Below, piece by piece: positions 37,014-48,893 of a stretch of 64,000 bases of DNA. Location: the NCBI RefSeq assembly GCF_009389715.1, contig NW_024068005.1:1-64000 (forward strand), written 5' to 3'. Each line of letters begins with the position of its first letter. Position 1 is the first letter of the stretch. A program made the position numbers and the translations under genes. The DNA comes from Phoenix dactylifera. Its lineage: Eukaryota > Streptophyta > Magnoliopsida > Arecales > Arecaceae. The notes below the pieces were generated by a model that searched no databases, was not told where the DNA came from, and worked only from the letters and a program-made list of their open reading frames with translations.

Positions 37014-37729
37014 ACCGAGCAGTCCCAAGTCCCCCACTTCTTGCACAAAGGGGACACATGTCTTTCCCCATTCGCCCTTTGCATGGCTCTCAAGTGTCAA
37101 CCTTTCTGGCCTAGTGATGCAACGTTGGGAACATTCACCACAGTGGTGAGGTTTCTTTTCCTTTACCATGCCCCTTCTCATGCTTTTAAAGGCAAGAAAT
37201 GAAAACTATAGCTCGTACTTCATGATGGCACTTTCCTTTGAAGTATTCTTGGTAAAAGGGATGGCGACTCGTTTGCATCGATGACGCGACATTTGCTGAC
37301 AAAGGGCATGCCTCCCTCCCTTCGGATTGGAAATTGGGCTTGGTGCAACATAGTTCAAAGTGCTAGCCTTTGTAGGTATCACGCATAGAGCTAGAAGCAC
37401 ACCCATAATAATTTCATTGCTATGTTCTTTATTGACCATGGATGCGCGTGACCTTATGTATATTTTATTTTGATATCTGTTATCTTTTATTTTTTTAAAT
37501 TTTATTTTTTTTGACAAGAAATGATCACTCACCATTAATAAAATATGATGAATTATATCAACATCAATGGTATAAGTAATGAATTCAAATTGATTATATC
37601 ATTTGTTTACCCAAAAGAAGCCCATAGCATTAGCTAATTTGACCCATTCAGCCATGTTGGTAAATATAAAAGAACCCAAGATAAGTAATGTCTCAAATTT
37701 GCAAAAAAATAGAAAGAAAATACAATAAC
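37014..37729. other. Intergenic, no gene recognised
   Basis: No coding signal that I can support. The last five bases, ATAAC (37725-37729), are the left target-site copy of the TRIM that follows. Confidence 0.6.
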
Positions 37730-38130
37730 TATAATAACTTAGGACCTTACTCAAAATGACTAGCCGTAAGTTATTATTTGGATTCCTTGATCATGTATAA
37801 ATACCCAAGATCTATTTAACGTATGCCCAATGTGGGACTAAACACACGCCCGATCCTTATCAGGCTAAGGGTTCAAATTCATTCAAATCTAATCACAAAC
37901 ACCACGATCGGCTCGTGGTCAGTCCTAATGGATCCGTACTGCAGTGTCCCTCAGTTCACATAAGTTATGAGCTGGGTCCGCTCTGATATCATTTGTAACA
38001 ACCCAGAACCTCAACCAAAATAGCTAGCCGAAAATTATTATTTGGGTTCCTTGATCCCGTATAAGTATCCAAGATCTACCTAATAAATAATCGATGTGGA
38101 ACTAAACACACATGCATACGGATCCTCACA
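37730..38130 (-). mobile_element. TRIM (terminal-repeat retrotransposon in miniature), complete
   Basis: Two direct repeats of 133 bp (37730-37862) and 137 bp (37994-38130) flank a 131 bp interior. They share TGTAACAACCC/TATAATAACTT at one side, GCTAGCCGA/ACTAGCCGT, TTATTATTTGG, TTCCTTGATC, AAGATCTA and GGATCCTCACA/CGATCCTTATCA at the other. On the - strand the upstream LTR ends TTGTTACA and is followed two bases later by TGATATCAGAGC (37991-37980). This is one mismatch from the initiator Met tRNA primer-binding site TGGTATCAGAGC. The element is flanked by a perfect 5 bp duplication, ATAAC (37725-37729 and 38131-38135). There is no coding capacity, as expected for a TRIM. The polypurine tract is poor. 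Confidence 0.9.
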
Positions 38131-39904
38131 ATAACATTACCTAGACAATTCAATTGCTTGATTTGTCCGGTATACCAACTGGAACATCCTAGATTAGTTA
38201 AACAATATTGGAGTTTAAATTCAACTTTCTCCCGATTGAGAGCGACTGTAGAGTTTAAATTTGTTTTGTTAATTCAAAATCAAACCCAGCTATAATGTTG
38301 TATTTGCTGAGTTCATAAGTAATTGATTCTCATGCTCATAAGAATCCAATGGCTTGTTTCTAATATATATACTATTAAACATGTTCCCTTGACATGATTG
38401 TTTAATGATATGCAAGTACATTAACTGCCAATCTTAAGAGACCAATGTTGTTTGTGAAAAGCCTCAAGATTTCCTAATCCATTTTTTCTAGGTTTCCCTC
38501 TCTCCGATCCCTATTCATCTCTTTTTTACCTTAATCTAACTGAAGACCACCGCTATTGAAACGTAGAAGGGGAGGGAAAGAGAGAGAGTCATAGAGAGAG
38601 AGAAACGAGAGATGTAGAGAGACAAGCATGTATTCTTTTTTATGTATATAAAAACAATGTCATAGCCCATTTTTTATAGTTGAAGGTGGCTATTTATAAC
38701 TCATATACAGCTCACATATACAGCTCTTATACAACTCACATAATACAGCTCATACACAACTTATATGCAACAAACAACTATCAAGTTCATGAGTATTGAA
38801 TGTAATTGCCACATTAACCTAAAATTTCTCAAAAAAAACCATGAACATAAAATAGCAGGCTTCCATGAAACCCGAAACCCAGACTCTTCTCTCTTCCTCA
38901 ACCTCTGCCCTATTTGATAGTACATAATTAGTCCTCCATTGGCTTAAGGATGGCATCCTCAGATCTCTGGAGACGTCAACATGCCCCACAATTGGGTTAT
39001 GATATTCTAAAGGGTTTGATGAGCTATGATGAGATAATCTGAGGTGTCTTTTGCTCTAGGAATGTATCGTCATTTGAGGTTTTGATGAATTTTGATGGGT
39101 AATTTTATTATTTATTCTAGCTTTTTCTAATATTTGGATGATGTATCAAGAGGAAAGTCTTTATTTCCTATTGTATATATTAATAAATCATTTTTTTTTA
39201 TTTTAATATAAATTTATATTTATTTTTTCTTTGGGTTAAGATTCAATGTTGACCTACTGTTTGTCAAAAAATGGAAAAAAAGGTTTAATGGTTGACCCAC
39301 AATTGAATACTTTCCTTGTAGTCCCTTGATGCAAACCGGTGGAGTATTCTCTTGTTTCTACAAACAGCTAGTGTTCATACTTGGCTCATGTATATATATA
39401 AATCGACTTTCAAAATTTGTATGAGCAGAGGATCCTTTCCTAGCTAAGCCAAGTCAAAACGCGCTTTAAAGAAGTTGATCTTGAGCTGCTCATATGCAAC
39501 TCAGATCATTTGCAGCTCTAAATCCAGTCACCAAAAAGGAAAGCTCACATCAAATTTCAAAACATTGACCAGGATCTTTACAGAAGAGCGACAACCAAAG
39601 TACGAGTTTTCCAAACATTTTCTACATGCATAGAAGGTGGAGCCATGGAATTGTTTTTGATGTCCAGAGTTTCTCTTCCAATACCTCTTTCATCTTCCTC
39701 AAACGAGAAGAAGTAGAATACTTAAAATGCTGATGCTTTTCATAGACAAAGATGTACGAGAGAAGTTTTGTCACCAAAGACGAGATGAGTAGAAAAATCC
39801 TAACTTCTATTTCTAATAATTAGTAGGATAATAAGGCTTGGAATGAGGAGCTTTCAATCTATGGTTCAAAAAAATTCTGATTGTGAGGCGAAAGGCAATT
39901 AGTC
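38131..39904. other. Intergenic, no gene recognised
   Basis: No supported gene. AT-rich DNA with short repeated ATACAGCTCATA/ATACAACTCACA words at about 38700-38770. Confidence 0.55.
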
Positions 39905-40150
39905 GAAAGAACAGCTAACATTGCAGAAATAAAATATTGAATCCCATTTGTAAATAATCCAAGAAATATAATAGGTATAGGAACTACTGAGGAGACTAAA
40001 GAAACAAGAACAACAACTACTAATTCATCAGCTAATATATTCCTGAAAAGTTGAAAACTAAAAGATAAAGATTTCGTGAAATTTTTTAGGATGCTAATTT
40101 GATAAAGGTATTAGGATTCTTTGAATGTATTTTCTCCAATATTCCAATCT
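39905..40150 (-). pseudogene. atpI: Nuclear insertion of plastid DNA: atpI fragment (NUPT)
   Basis: Translated on the - strand, the block gives [13 protein letters not shown], then [24 protein letters not shown] and AMLA. This is the C-terminal part of plastid ATP synthase CF0 subunit a/IV (atpI), whose conserved core is SFRLFGNILADEL followed by [16 protein letters not shown]. Weaker similarity continues upstream (minus-strand AAAATACATTCA, then AATCCTAATACC) to about 40140. The reading frame is broken by substitutions and small indels, and the last residues of atpI are replaced. It is therefore an old transfer from the chloroplast to the nucleus and not a working gene. Flanking DNA to about 40270 may also be plastid-derived, but I could not assign it. 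Confidence 0.85.
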
Positions 40151-41380
40151 TATTTTCGTAAGACCTAAGAAAAAAGCTTGGGTGTGGTTTCATCCAATGT
40201 GAAAAATCTTTGGTTCAAAGCAGCCCTAGGTACTTATGGAACTCCCTCGTGGTCAAAAAGGGTGAGGGGGTTGTAATAGGAGGATTTACGTAATTCCATT
40301 AATCTAAACATAAGCCCATAAAGTAATATACTATGAGAATCTCTCTAGTTCTTTTAGAGAGAGCTTCAACGTATAATCTATTAAGTAAAACATGCATCTT
40401 TATTATTGCAATACAAATTACTTCAGTTTTCTACCATGGTCCTAATAAGTCTTTTTTATAGATGAAGTGCTACCATGTGTCCTCGAATAAAGAAGAGTGT
40501 ACTGCTAAAATTCATAATGTATTTATTAGACAAAGATCACAACCATCAATACTTTCTCACATGATTACTATTATCCATGCATTCCATTAATTCACGTCAT
40601 GTGCTTAGCACTAATAATTTAAAAAACCAATTTTTCATATTGTTAAACTCTAGGCAAATCAAATGAACTCCCAGCTGAATTAGTTTTTCAGGACTCTTAA
40701 GTTTCTCCTACTTGTGAAACATTCATAGTTGTAAAAGCCCCATTTTATTTGATTGTCGCAGAATTTAGTTGCCCAACACAATCCCCACCATCAAGGCTTC
40801 TAAAATGCATTGATGATTTTGTAGCTTTCTTTGAAACAAAGGTGGGCAACCTCTTCTTAGCTACAATGTTATTTACAATATTAACAATGTTTCAACTTTC
40901 AAGGTCATTTTTAGAGACGGTAATATTTATTCATTTAAACTATTTAATTTATTTTAATTTATTATAGATTGAATTAAATTATTTGTCCAATAAAATAGTT
41001 TGAGATTTAAATTTTTGACAAATTTAATAAATAGATTGGATTCATATTGATAGATTTTTTATCTATATCTAATCGGATCTGATGACCTAATTGCCATGTC
41101 TTGTCATTTTGGACAATTTGAGCTAAGTATGTTTCAAGATATTTCAAGATCATATTTGCATCCCTAATTAGATGTCACTGCTCGCAATTTTGGCAGCCAC
41201 CGTGGCTGGGTCAGCGGAGTCCAAGTTCCGAGTAATGGTGCCTTAGGGCATATTGTTTCCGGGTGGTGCTCTTCTTATCGCCTGGCCCTTGGCTTCTTCT
41301 CCCCTCCTAGGCCAAACGCCGGCTCCCAGAGCCCGAAAGCACTTTGCCCCCAGAAGCTACGGAGAAGGAGAAGAAGAAGC
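40151..41380. other. Intergenic region and promoter of the zinc-ribbon gene
   Basis: No additional gene. From about 41190 the sequence becomes GC-richer and is probably the promoter and 5' UTR of the following gene. I see no clear TATA box there. Confidence 0.5.
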
Positions 41381-44300
41381 ATGAGCTTAGCTCTCTTGCA
41401 AGGCTACTCGTCCCCCGAAGAAGATGAGGGAGAAGAGGAGAGACTCTCCTCTTCGTCCCTCAGCGATGGGGACGATGGTGAAGAAGAGGAGGCCGGCGAG
41501 GAGGACGGGCTCGTTGGCAAGAATCGCTCCAGAAAGGAGAGGAAGAAACCCCTCTCCAATCCCTCCAGACCGAGCTCCAATTCCTTGCTCCCTTCCGCGC
41601 TCGACGCCTTCGCCGAGGTACCTCTCTTTCTGGCTCTAATTTTTCTATATCTGGATCGATTTCGTGGTGATATTGGACCGATGGTATTCCTTTTTTCTTT
41701 GGTTTTCGTTGGGTTATGGAGGTGACAGGACCGCCGGAGTTTCTTAACAACCGGCCAGGGGCCGTGGAGGAGACGCGGGAGGCTCTGGGGGTGCTCGATC
41801 GGATGGCAAGAGACACGGCCAGAAGAGAGAAGAAAGATCTCCCTGCCGGTAGGTTTCTTGAACAAGTTTTTTTTTTCCGTCGAAACAATTTTTTTCAGGA
41901 AATTTAGGAACCCTAGTTCGTAATGGTGGTCTTTTTTTTTATTTCTCTCGGTTGATTTATTCCTTGTGTTAAGATTAATTATTAGATTATTTGGTGATGA
42001 GTGCTGAATTGTTCTCTGGTATGCTTAAAAATTTGCTCTGTTGGGTGCAACGATTGCTTAAAAGTGAGCAAATTGATTTTAGGCATAATGTAAGTTCTTT
42101 GTTGGTGCTTTTTAGGTAAATGTTGGGATTTTCCTTTATACATCTGCATATGCCATGTCCATGAGATTTTTTTCTATAGATTTGAGTTATAGATATCTGC
42201 TCTTGTAGAAGATATCTGGGTGGTCTCTAGATATCTGCTCTTGTAGAAGATGTTCGTCTATTCATACTTGTGGAGGAAGGGAAGTTCCCTGGTACTTTGA
42301 AAACCTACTTCGTTTTATACAGACCTTTGATTAGCTATTCTTTGATGAAATATATAATTGTAAAATAGCACCGCCTAACTTTAAAAAAAATTGCATTTTC
42401 TAGATATAAATGGACAGGTGGAACTCACTTTGTCAGTTTGGGATCTACTGCAGAGCCAAGCATTTGTGATCAATTAATCAAATGGAAGAAATCTTAACTA
42501 AATAGTGTCAAAACACGTCCTGGCAAGGTCATGATATAAACTAGAAGAAAGTCCTTTGGTGCAGTAAACAGCTTAAAAGGAGAGACCGAAATGCCTGATT
42601 GTCCATAACTGGGCATCCAAACTTAATTCGGTCGGGGGGGGGGGAGCTGAAACCACTTCAGCAAAGTGGGCTCCTGTTCAACCCACTTACACCAAACCAA
42701 ACATGCCCATGTTGTGTAATAAAAAGGGGAAGAATCTCGTTCAAGTTGATGCAAAGTTAAAATGGTGCTCTAGGAAAAGCAAATAATAATACAACATATT
42801 TAGTTGCCTATAAATGTACAGGTGGAACTCACTTTGTCAAGGTGACTTCGGCTCCGTATTAGTCAAAGTCAATTCTCACATTTTTGAGTCTAGTTCCTCT
42901 CACAATGGGAACTCATTTTGGGTCAATTTGGGCCACTTTAGGACAACCAAATGCCAAATGTGACTTCCTGCATACCTGAAATGACTTCAAGTGCCCACTT
43001 ATGAGCAACCAAACAAGAAGAGTAAGTAAAAAGCTCGTGAATCTTCGACTTCACATGTGACTTTGGCATAGAGCTTCTCTATTTGTCATTCTTGTTTTGT
43101 TAACCCTAGCTCCACATGCTAACTTATGTCATTTCAGAGTTATCTTCTCCTCTTCTTCACTCTTGCATTTCAGCACCAATTATTCTTGAGTATCTCATAT
43201 TTCATACAACTGCTCCCCTCATTGCTGTCCTCCTCCTTTAGGATCACATGTCATGGCACCTTTAGGATTTCAAGTTCTTTACGGTAAGTGTGAACATTAA
43301 AAACTTCGTGGTAATTGATGCTAACAAGGTGATAAGCACATGAAGTGATTAAATTTAATTGTGTACTTGATAATCTAGATGGTTGAACAAAAGAAGAGAA
43401 GGTTATGTATTTTCTTGAGAAGAAGGAAAAAACGTAATTTTCTAAATGATCTGAAGCAGTAGTTTGATGTTCTCAAATTGTTGGAAAATCTTAGGTAATA
43501 GTTGGACAACCACCAATTTGAATTACCCTAGAATCTACTGGAAAAGGAAAGTCTGATTGTAGTCATAGACTTTGCAAAGTGTGATCTGTAAGCGAAGGAT
43601 TTTGGGCCAAAGCAAAAGGGTAGTCCTTCATTGAAAGCAAAAGAGGACAGACAATGCACATAATACTCTTACATGACTACTGTTTCTTAAAGAGGAACAA
43701 GCAAGATGATGCACCTTCTCTTCCCTTAGTTACAATTAAAGTGAATAATAGGAGGTAGAGGAGGAAGACAGAGGTGACCACATCAAGCGACAGATAATTT
43801 GAGATTGTAGAGCAATGTGAATTTCTTAACAACTGTATTATTTCAGGGTCAAAGAACCATGCAAGGATTAGGGTTGATGATTGATCTGTGAGTGACAGGA
43901 GAGAGAAGAAAGATATTCCGGTTGATAGGTATCCTCAAGTAGTCCTTTTGATGATTCTTTGCAGGAGAAATTGAACGCAATTTCTTTGATATTGGATTCT
44001 TTATTTATTTATTTCTTATATTATAATTATACATTATTTAGTGATTCTTGCTAATTTTTTATTATTTTGAGATTTTTCTGGAAATCCCTCTGAAAAGTTC
44101 TTTTTGGGTAATAGTTTATGAACTTTTTGTAAGAGGAATTTTTTTAAACCTTCAAGGCACGTGAATCGTTATATGATTTCCAATTTTGGACTTGAGTCAT
44201 ACAGTAACAATCCCGCTATGCCTTTTCACTACATGTTAGAATAGAAGGTAACCTTAGTCTTGTTTGGAGGTTGAAGGCCATACACGAGATGTTCCCAATA

Positions 44301-47300
44301 TCAGTAGTTACTACCACAAGGGGAACTGGGTGTGCTTTTGATGCTGTCCTTATTACTCGTGAATGTTAAGTTTCACGAAAAAGAATGGAGAGTAAAGTGG
44401 CTAATTATGTAAAATGTTGACATCAAGAAAAATCATACAGGGTGGATTGTTTCTCAATAATGTAGAGGCAAAGAGTTGTTTAAACAGCTCAGGCATTTAG
44501 CCCTTTTACTCCAACCGGCTGCTTCATGATATGATTAGCAAACTTGTAGATTTACGATTTTTAAGCTTGTAAGGTTTTGGGCTAAGGAAACTTGCTTCCC
44601 CTTGTACGAGCATGGTGGAACCCTTATTATGAATAAATGAGGTTGTTGTATATCTTAGTTGTGGTAGGTGTTGGCACCAGTGGTTTGATTTTCTGACCTT
44701 AGATTTATAGATGATATGATGACTTTCTGAAAATTTCTGAAATCTTGTCATAAATCTCAGCAAGTAGGGACTCCAAGTGGGAAGGCAAGAAGATATGCTT
44801 CCTTTGTTTAGCAAGTAAAGTGACAAACGTGCCTAGATATTTTTGATCTTTTTCAGCTTATGTAGATAATCAGGCAGTGCAAAAAAAGGTTTAAAGCTGA
44901 TGCTAAATAAAAAAGCAATTGTCCGAGACTCTTGGTGTGGCTTAGTTTTGATGGTCTTGAAGTGGTAAGTGTTTGTAAGACCTACTTTCCTTTTTGTACA
45001 TCTGTATATTTGTCTTTTGGTGATATGTATTATGGAAAGGAAACAATATATCTACTTGGAACTGGAAGAGGGAGTTCTGTTGGATAAACTTGTGCTTCAC
45101 AACTCAGCTCTTTATGTTATCCTCCTCTATGATCATTGCTCTACAAGATGTTCATGGTGCTTGTGGGGGAATAGCATTTTATGAACTAGTATGATTTATG
45201 CAATCGTTGGAAAGTATTTTCAAGGTATGGGGCCTTCAGTGGCATAGTTGTGTCTATTTGTTTAATTGTTTCTGACTATCATTCTCCTTATTCAATTATT
45301 TCTTTAAATGAATTTTCTACCACTTGGTCATAAAATAAATAAATAAATAAATAAAATAACAATTTAAGATTTTTATTTACAAGAATGCTACTATTTGTGG
45401 ATATTATTGAAAAGTATGATGCAGAGGAAGACTGGTCGGGTTGAAGTGAACTTGAGTTCAACCATCTGAAGGGCAGTAATACAGCAAAGAATGAAAATTA
45501 GCTAATGCATCTGTGGTTTCAACTTAGGATCACCACAGTAGTTGTTCATTTGAATGCAATACAGGGTTATCCAATCTATTATTTGACTGATATGTGTGTC
45601 CTTGGATTGGTCCAAATTTAATTGTGTAATACCTGAGAGTCTATTATCATTTGGAGGGCTAACCATAACTTGAAATATTTTCAAAACGGTTGAAGATTTT
45701 GTCTGTTGAATGAACAAAAATTCCAGAGATCAAATTTGGGACAAAGTGAAATGATCACCAGAAAAGCTCCCAAATGAGAAATTCTACTTCAAAAATTTGC
45801 TGCAATCAACTAAAATGTGTTCATGGACCAAGTGCAGTGATCATTGGAAGCCTTATTTAAGTGTCTCAATTAGAAACTATTTCTATATTGATACTTCTAA
45901 AGCAAGGATAATACACAATAGTCATTGTATTCTTTATTAAGGTGTTTGTAGCAGCTAGCTTGATCATTCTCTTAACGTCTCTGTCATTGGTTTGTAAATA
46001 GTTAGATTTACTGATTAAGAAGTAAAAAAGAAATGCTGTAGAGGATTCTGAGTCCTGTTCATTGTTAGATGTATAAAAATTGGTTTTGGAGTTGCTGCAA
46101 GAGATGGGAATTGAATTGTTGTGTATGGGATTGTTGAATTCAAAATTTGTTGGGGTCGAAAATTTGAATAAATGTGTCGGCAATAATTTTTTACAATCCC
46201 TTTATGGCAGAACAATCTATTCTTTGGTTTTGGCTTGTTTCTCATTTCCATATCTGGGCAATGCTGAAGGCTGTGTCCTACATGTCCAACTGTTAGAAGG
46301 ATTAACAGAGATTGAGAGGTCTTGATAAGTGTCAAAAGAGTTCCTATTTTGGCTGTGGAACTAGTAATATGCCTTCATTGAGACTATCATTTCTTCATTT
46401 ATCTTGTCAATTTGAAGAGTTGTGGGGCCTTCCTGCTGTCAACATGATGGAAGATATGGATTTGAGGGGTGAATACAATGCCCATAATTGTCGAGATATG
46501 CAAAAAAAACGCATGCAAGTTCTTATCAAGTAAGAGTTCTGAATGCATAGGCTATGATGATGCACAAATCTTAGATGGTATGGTCACCTTCTTGGTTTTA
46601 GAGAAAGACCTTTGGTAGAATTTCATTTTCAAAATTTAGACAAAACATGGATCCTTTCAAGGTCCTCCTTGTTGATTTATCCTTTTTAGCTTTTAAAGTG
46701 GTTGTCCAGATTTTATGCAGGTCACCAATTTCAAGGTCCTTTGACATACAAAGTCACGTATTTGAATTTAAAAGTGTTTTGTGTTAGTACGGACACTTAT
46801 ATGAATGGAAACTGAAATTGGTTTCAAAACACTGATTGCCTTGCACAAGTCTTGACTTTGCATTAGATTATACTTGGAGAATAAGAAAGCCCTCATCTTT
46901 TATCTCTGTTCTTCCAGACAGTTATGTTTGTCGACTGCTGGTTATGAGTCAATTTTTTCATAGGTAGTATAAGTTATTATGCCTATGTCAAGCATGTCAC
47001 AAATTATTTGCAAATGAATAAGTATGATTATCATAAACTTAACCAAGAAGTCTTCTAATCTATATGACGTGTTGGCATTATGAATACTAGACCCCAGCCC
47101 AGCCGCCTTCCCTCTTTTTTCCTACCTACACTATTATGTCTGTATTTTTAAGCCTGCAACCTTCCATCTCCCTTTTCTCCCTACTAAACAAAACAAAAGA
47201 ATGATGTTGATGAGTATATGCCACACCTTAAGCCTTAGTTTGCGAACCTACTGCAACATCATTGACCTTTTCTCCTTTGCACCAAGCCTTGTCAGCCTAG

Positions 47301-48878
47301 TAAAGGGACCAACCAGATTATATCTTGTATCCCTTGCAATGCGAAATAGCTGATTCAAGTTGGACCTGGTTTCACCAAGGTGTCACATAATGCTATTATT
47401 CCATTATAACAGCCTCCACTGTAACCATTATTTACCATTACAACAGTCAAAACAGCCGTTGTTTGTGCAAAAATGTCCATATTTGAGAGTTTTGGGGCTT
47501 AGAATAACAATTGTTACAACAGCTGTTATTTGCTTTTACAATGGAAAATAACAATCAATAAGGGAAAAGTAACATTGTTACTTGCCCAATCCACTATTTG
47601 CTAAATAAAAGACATTTTTGTATGTTGACTGGATAAGAAACTATTCTTTCCCAACAGCCGACTGAAATTTGAATTTGAAAGTATGTCGAGTGACCAATGC
47701 AAATGATGGATAATAGCTGTTCTTCCCATTCTATTAACATTATAACGGCTGTTATTTAAACCATGGTCTGAGCGTATGCTTGGTTTGCTGCATGTAACAT
47801 GCTGTTTTAGCGTCCTTTAATTTTGTTTGATTTGCCTGGCTATCCTTGCTAAAAATGTTCATGCAACGGTAAGGCATTCAATGACCCCACAAAGGGTTTT
47901 TTTTCCTTTTTCCCTTTTTTTCTCTGAGGTGGGAGCAGAGAGGGTGGGGAGTGGTTAAGAAGAACCTATTCTTATTAATTTACAATCCTAGTAGCGGGAG
48001 TCACAAAATGGATAAAGACATTTGCAACTCATGTCTGTTTAATTGATGGAGATGCTGTATCCTCCACCAGTTAGATGTCCAACCATGCTCACATTGCCTA
48101 AATGTATCTATATAGTATTTACTTGTACTCTATGTTATCTTGGAAGGCTATTTATTGGTTCCAACTAACCACTTAAAGTGGATAGGATTCTTGTGTCTGT
48201 TTCATGGTTTTGCGAGTGCTGCAGTGCTGATGGATTTTAAGTTCTTGATAATGTTACATCAATTTGACACTCATTTTCAGGCGCTGTTGTGGAGGCCAAA
48301 GCTCAATTGGTTGGCATTCGTGACCGAGTGAGAAGTGATGTAGAAGGAAGCCATCCTTCAGGTTCTGCCACAAAAACAGTATCTGATAATGGTAAGCGAG
48401 TGTTCTCTGCAGCAAATCCTGATGCCAAAGATGCTGCTGACCTGCTAAGGTACCTTTTTTCTTTTTTAACTTTATGACTTGATATTTGACAAATGCATGT
48501 GGACAGTGTGGGTTGAGCAATAGTTATTGCAAAACCTAGGCCAGAAAATGCTAATCTTAGGTACTTTATGTTGTCTGAAAAAAGAACCATTGACCCAGAA
48601 GCATGCTGTCTTATTATTGTCCTTGATAGTAATGCACCGTTCTCTTCTATTTTAGAATATGCGTACAGTGTGGGATTCCAAAGACCTATTCACATGCCCG
48701 TGGCATGACATGCCCGGTCTGTGGAGATCGCCCTCCTGCAGACCCAAAGAAAGAGTCTGAGAAGCAGAGAGGTTTTACGGTCAAAGATAAGGAGAAGAGT
48801 AAGAGGATGAAGGGACAATCGTCGCACTCTACTTGGAAAAGCGAGACAGAGATGCAACTGAGACAGCAATATGACTAG
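41381..48878 (+). CDS. Conserved plant protein of unknown function with C-terminal zinc ribbon
   Basis: Four exons join in frame: 41381-41617, 41722-41848, 48281-48449 and 48656-48878, giving 251 aa, with GT-AG introns of 104, 6432 and 206 bp. Residues 1-80 are acidic and low-complexity (runs of E, D and S after MSLALLQGYSSPEEDEGEEE), so probably disordered. Residues 80-178 include VTGPPEFLNN, basic RREKKDLPAG and EAKAQLVGIRDRVRSD. The C-terminus has C180-x2-C183-x13-C197-x2-C200 (ICVQCGIPKTYSHARG, then MTCPVCGDRPP), a likely zinc ribbon, then a Lys-rich tail ending at the TAG. I recall similar proteins in other plants but no assigned function. An acidic region plus zinc ribbon and basic tail would suit a nuclear or RNA/protein-binding factor, which is inference. 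AATAAA at 48888-48893 lies only 10 nt past the stop. Confidence 0.85.
41849..48280 (+). other. 6.4 kb intron of the zinc-ribbon gene
   Basis: The intron runs from GTAGGT at 41849 to TTTTCAG at 48280. It holds no nested gene that I can support. Features seen are a small tandem duplication (GATATCTGCTCTTGTAGAAG near 42194 and 42230), a 34 bp direct repeat (ACAGGTGGAACTCACTTTGTC near 42413 and 42821), a degenerate copy of exon 2 (43810-43960), and TTATAACAGC/GCTGTTATA-rich DNA at 47390-47770 that may be an old transposon. Confidence 0.7.
43810..43960 (+). pseudogene. Degenerate duplicate of zinc-ribbon gene exon 2
   Basis: Exon 2 contains TTTCTTAACAAC near its start and AGAGAGAAGAAAGATCTCCC near its end, about 98 bases apart overall. 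The intron copy has TTTCTTAACAAC (43822) and GAGAGAAGAAAGATATTCCG (43901), about 93 bases apart overall, with scattered matches between. The similarity seems to run past the donor site (GTAGGTTTCTTGAACAAGT against ATAGGTATCCTCAAGTAGT). The copy has in-frame stops and its donor is mutated (GT to AT), so it is unlikely to be spliced in. Confidence 0.55.
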
Positions 48879-48893
48879 CAGAGGAGAAATAAA

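Noticed and set aside
40151-40270. Possible continuation of plastid DNA beyond the atpI fragment
   Set aside because: The sequence looks organelle-like in places but I could not assign it to a plastid gene by reading alone.
41404-41888. Minus-strand frames of 142 and 153 codons
   Set aside because: Antisense shadows of exons 1 and 2 of the zinc-ribbon gene; Ser/Arg-rich because the sense strand is acidic and GA-rich.
47390-47770. TTATAACAGC/GCTGTTATA words suggesting inverted ends in the large intron
   Set aside because: The two sides do not align well enough beyond the short words and no target duplication was found.
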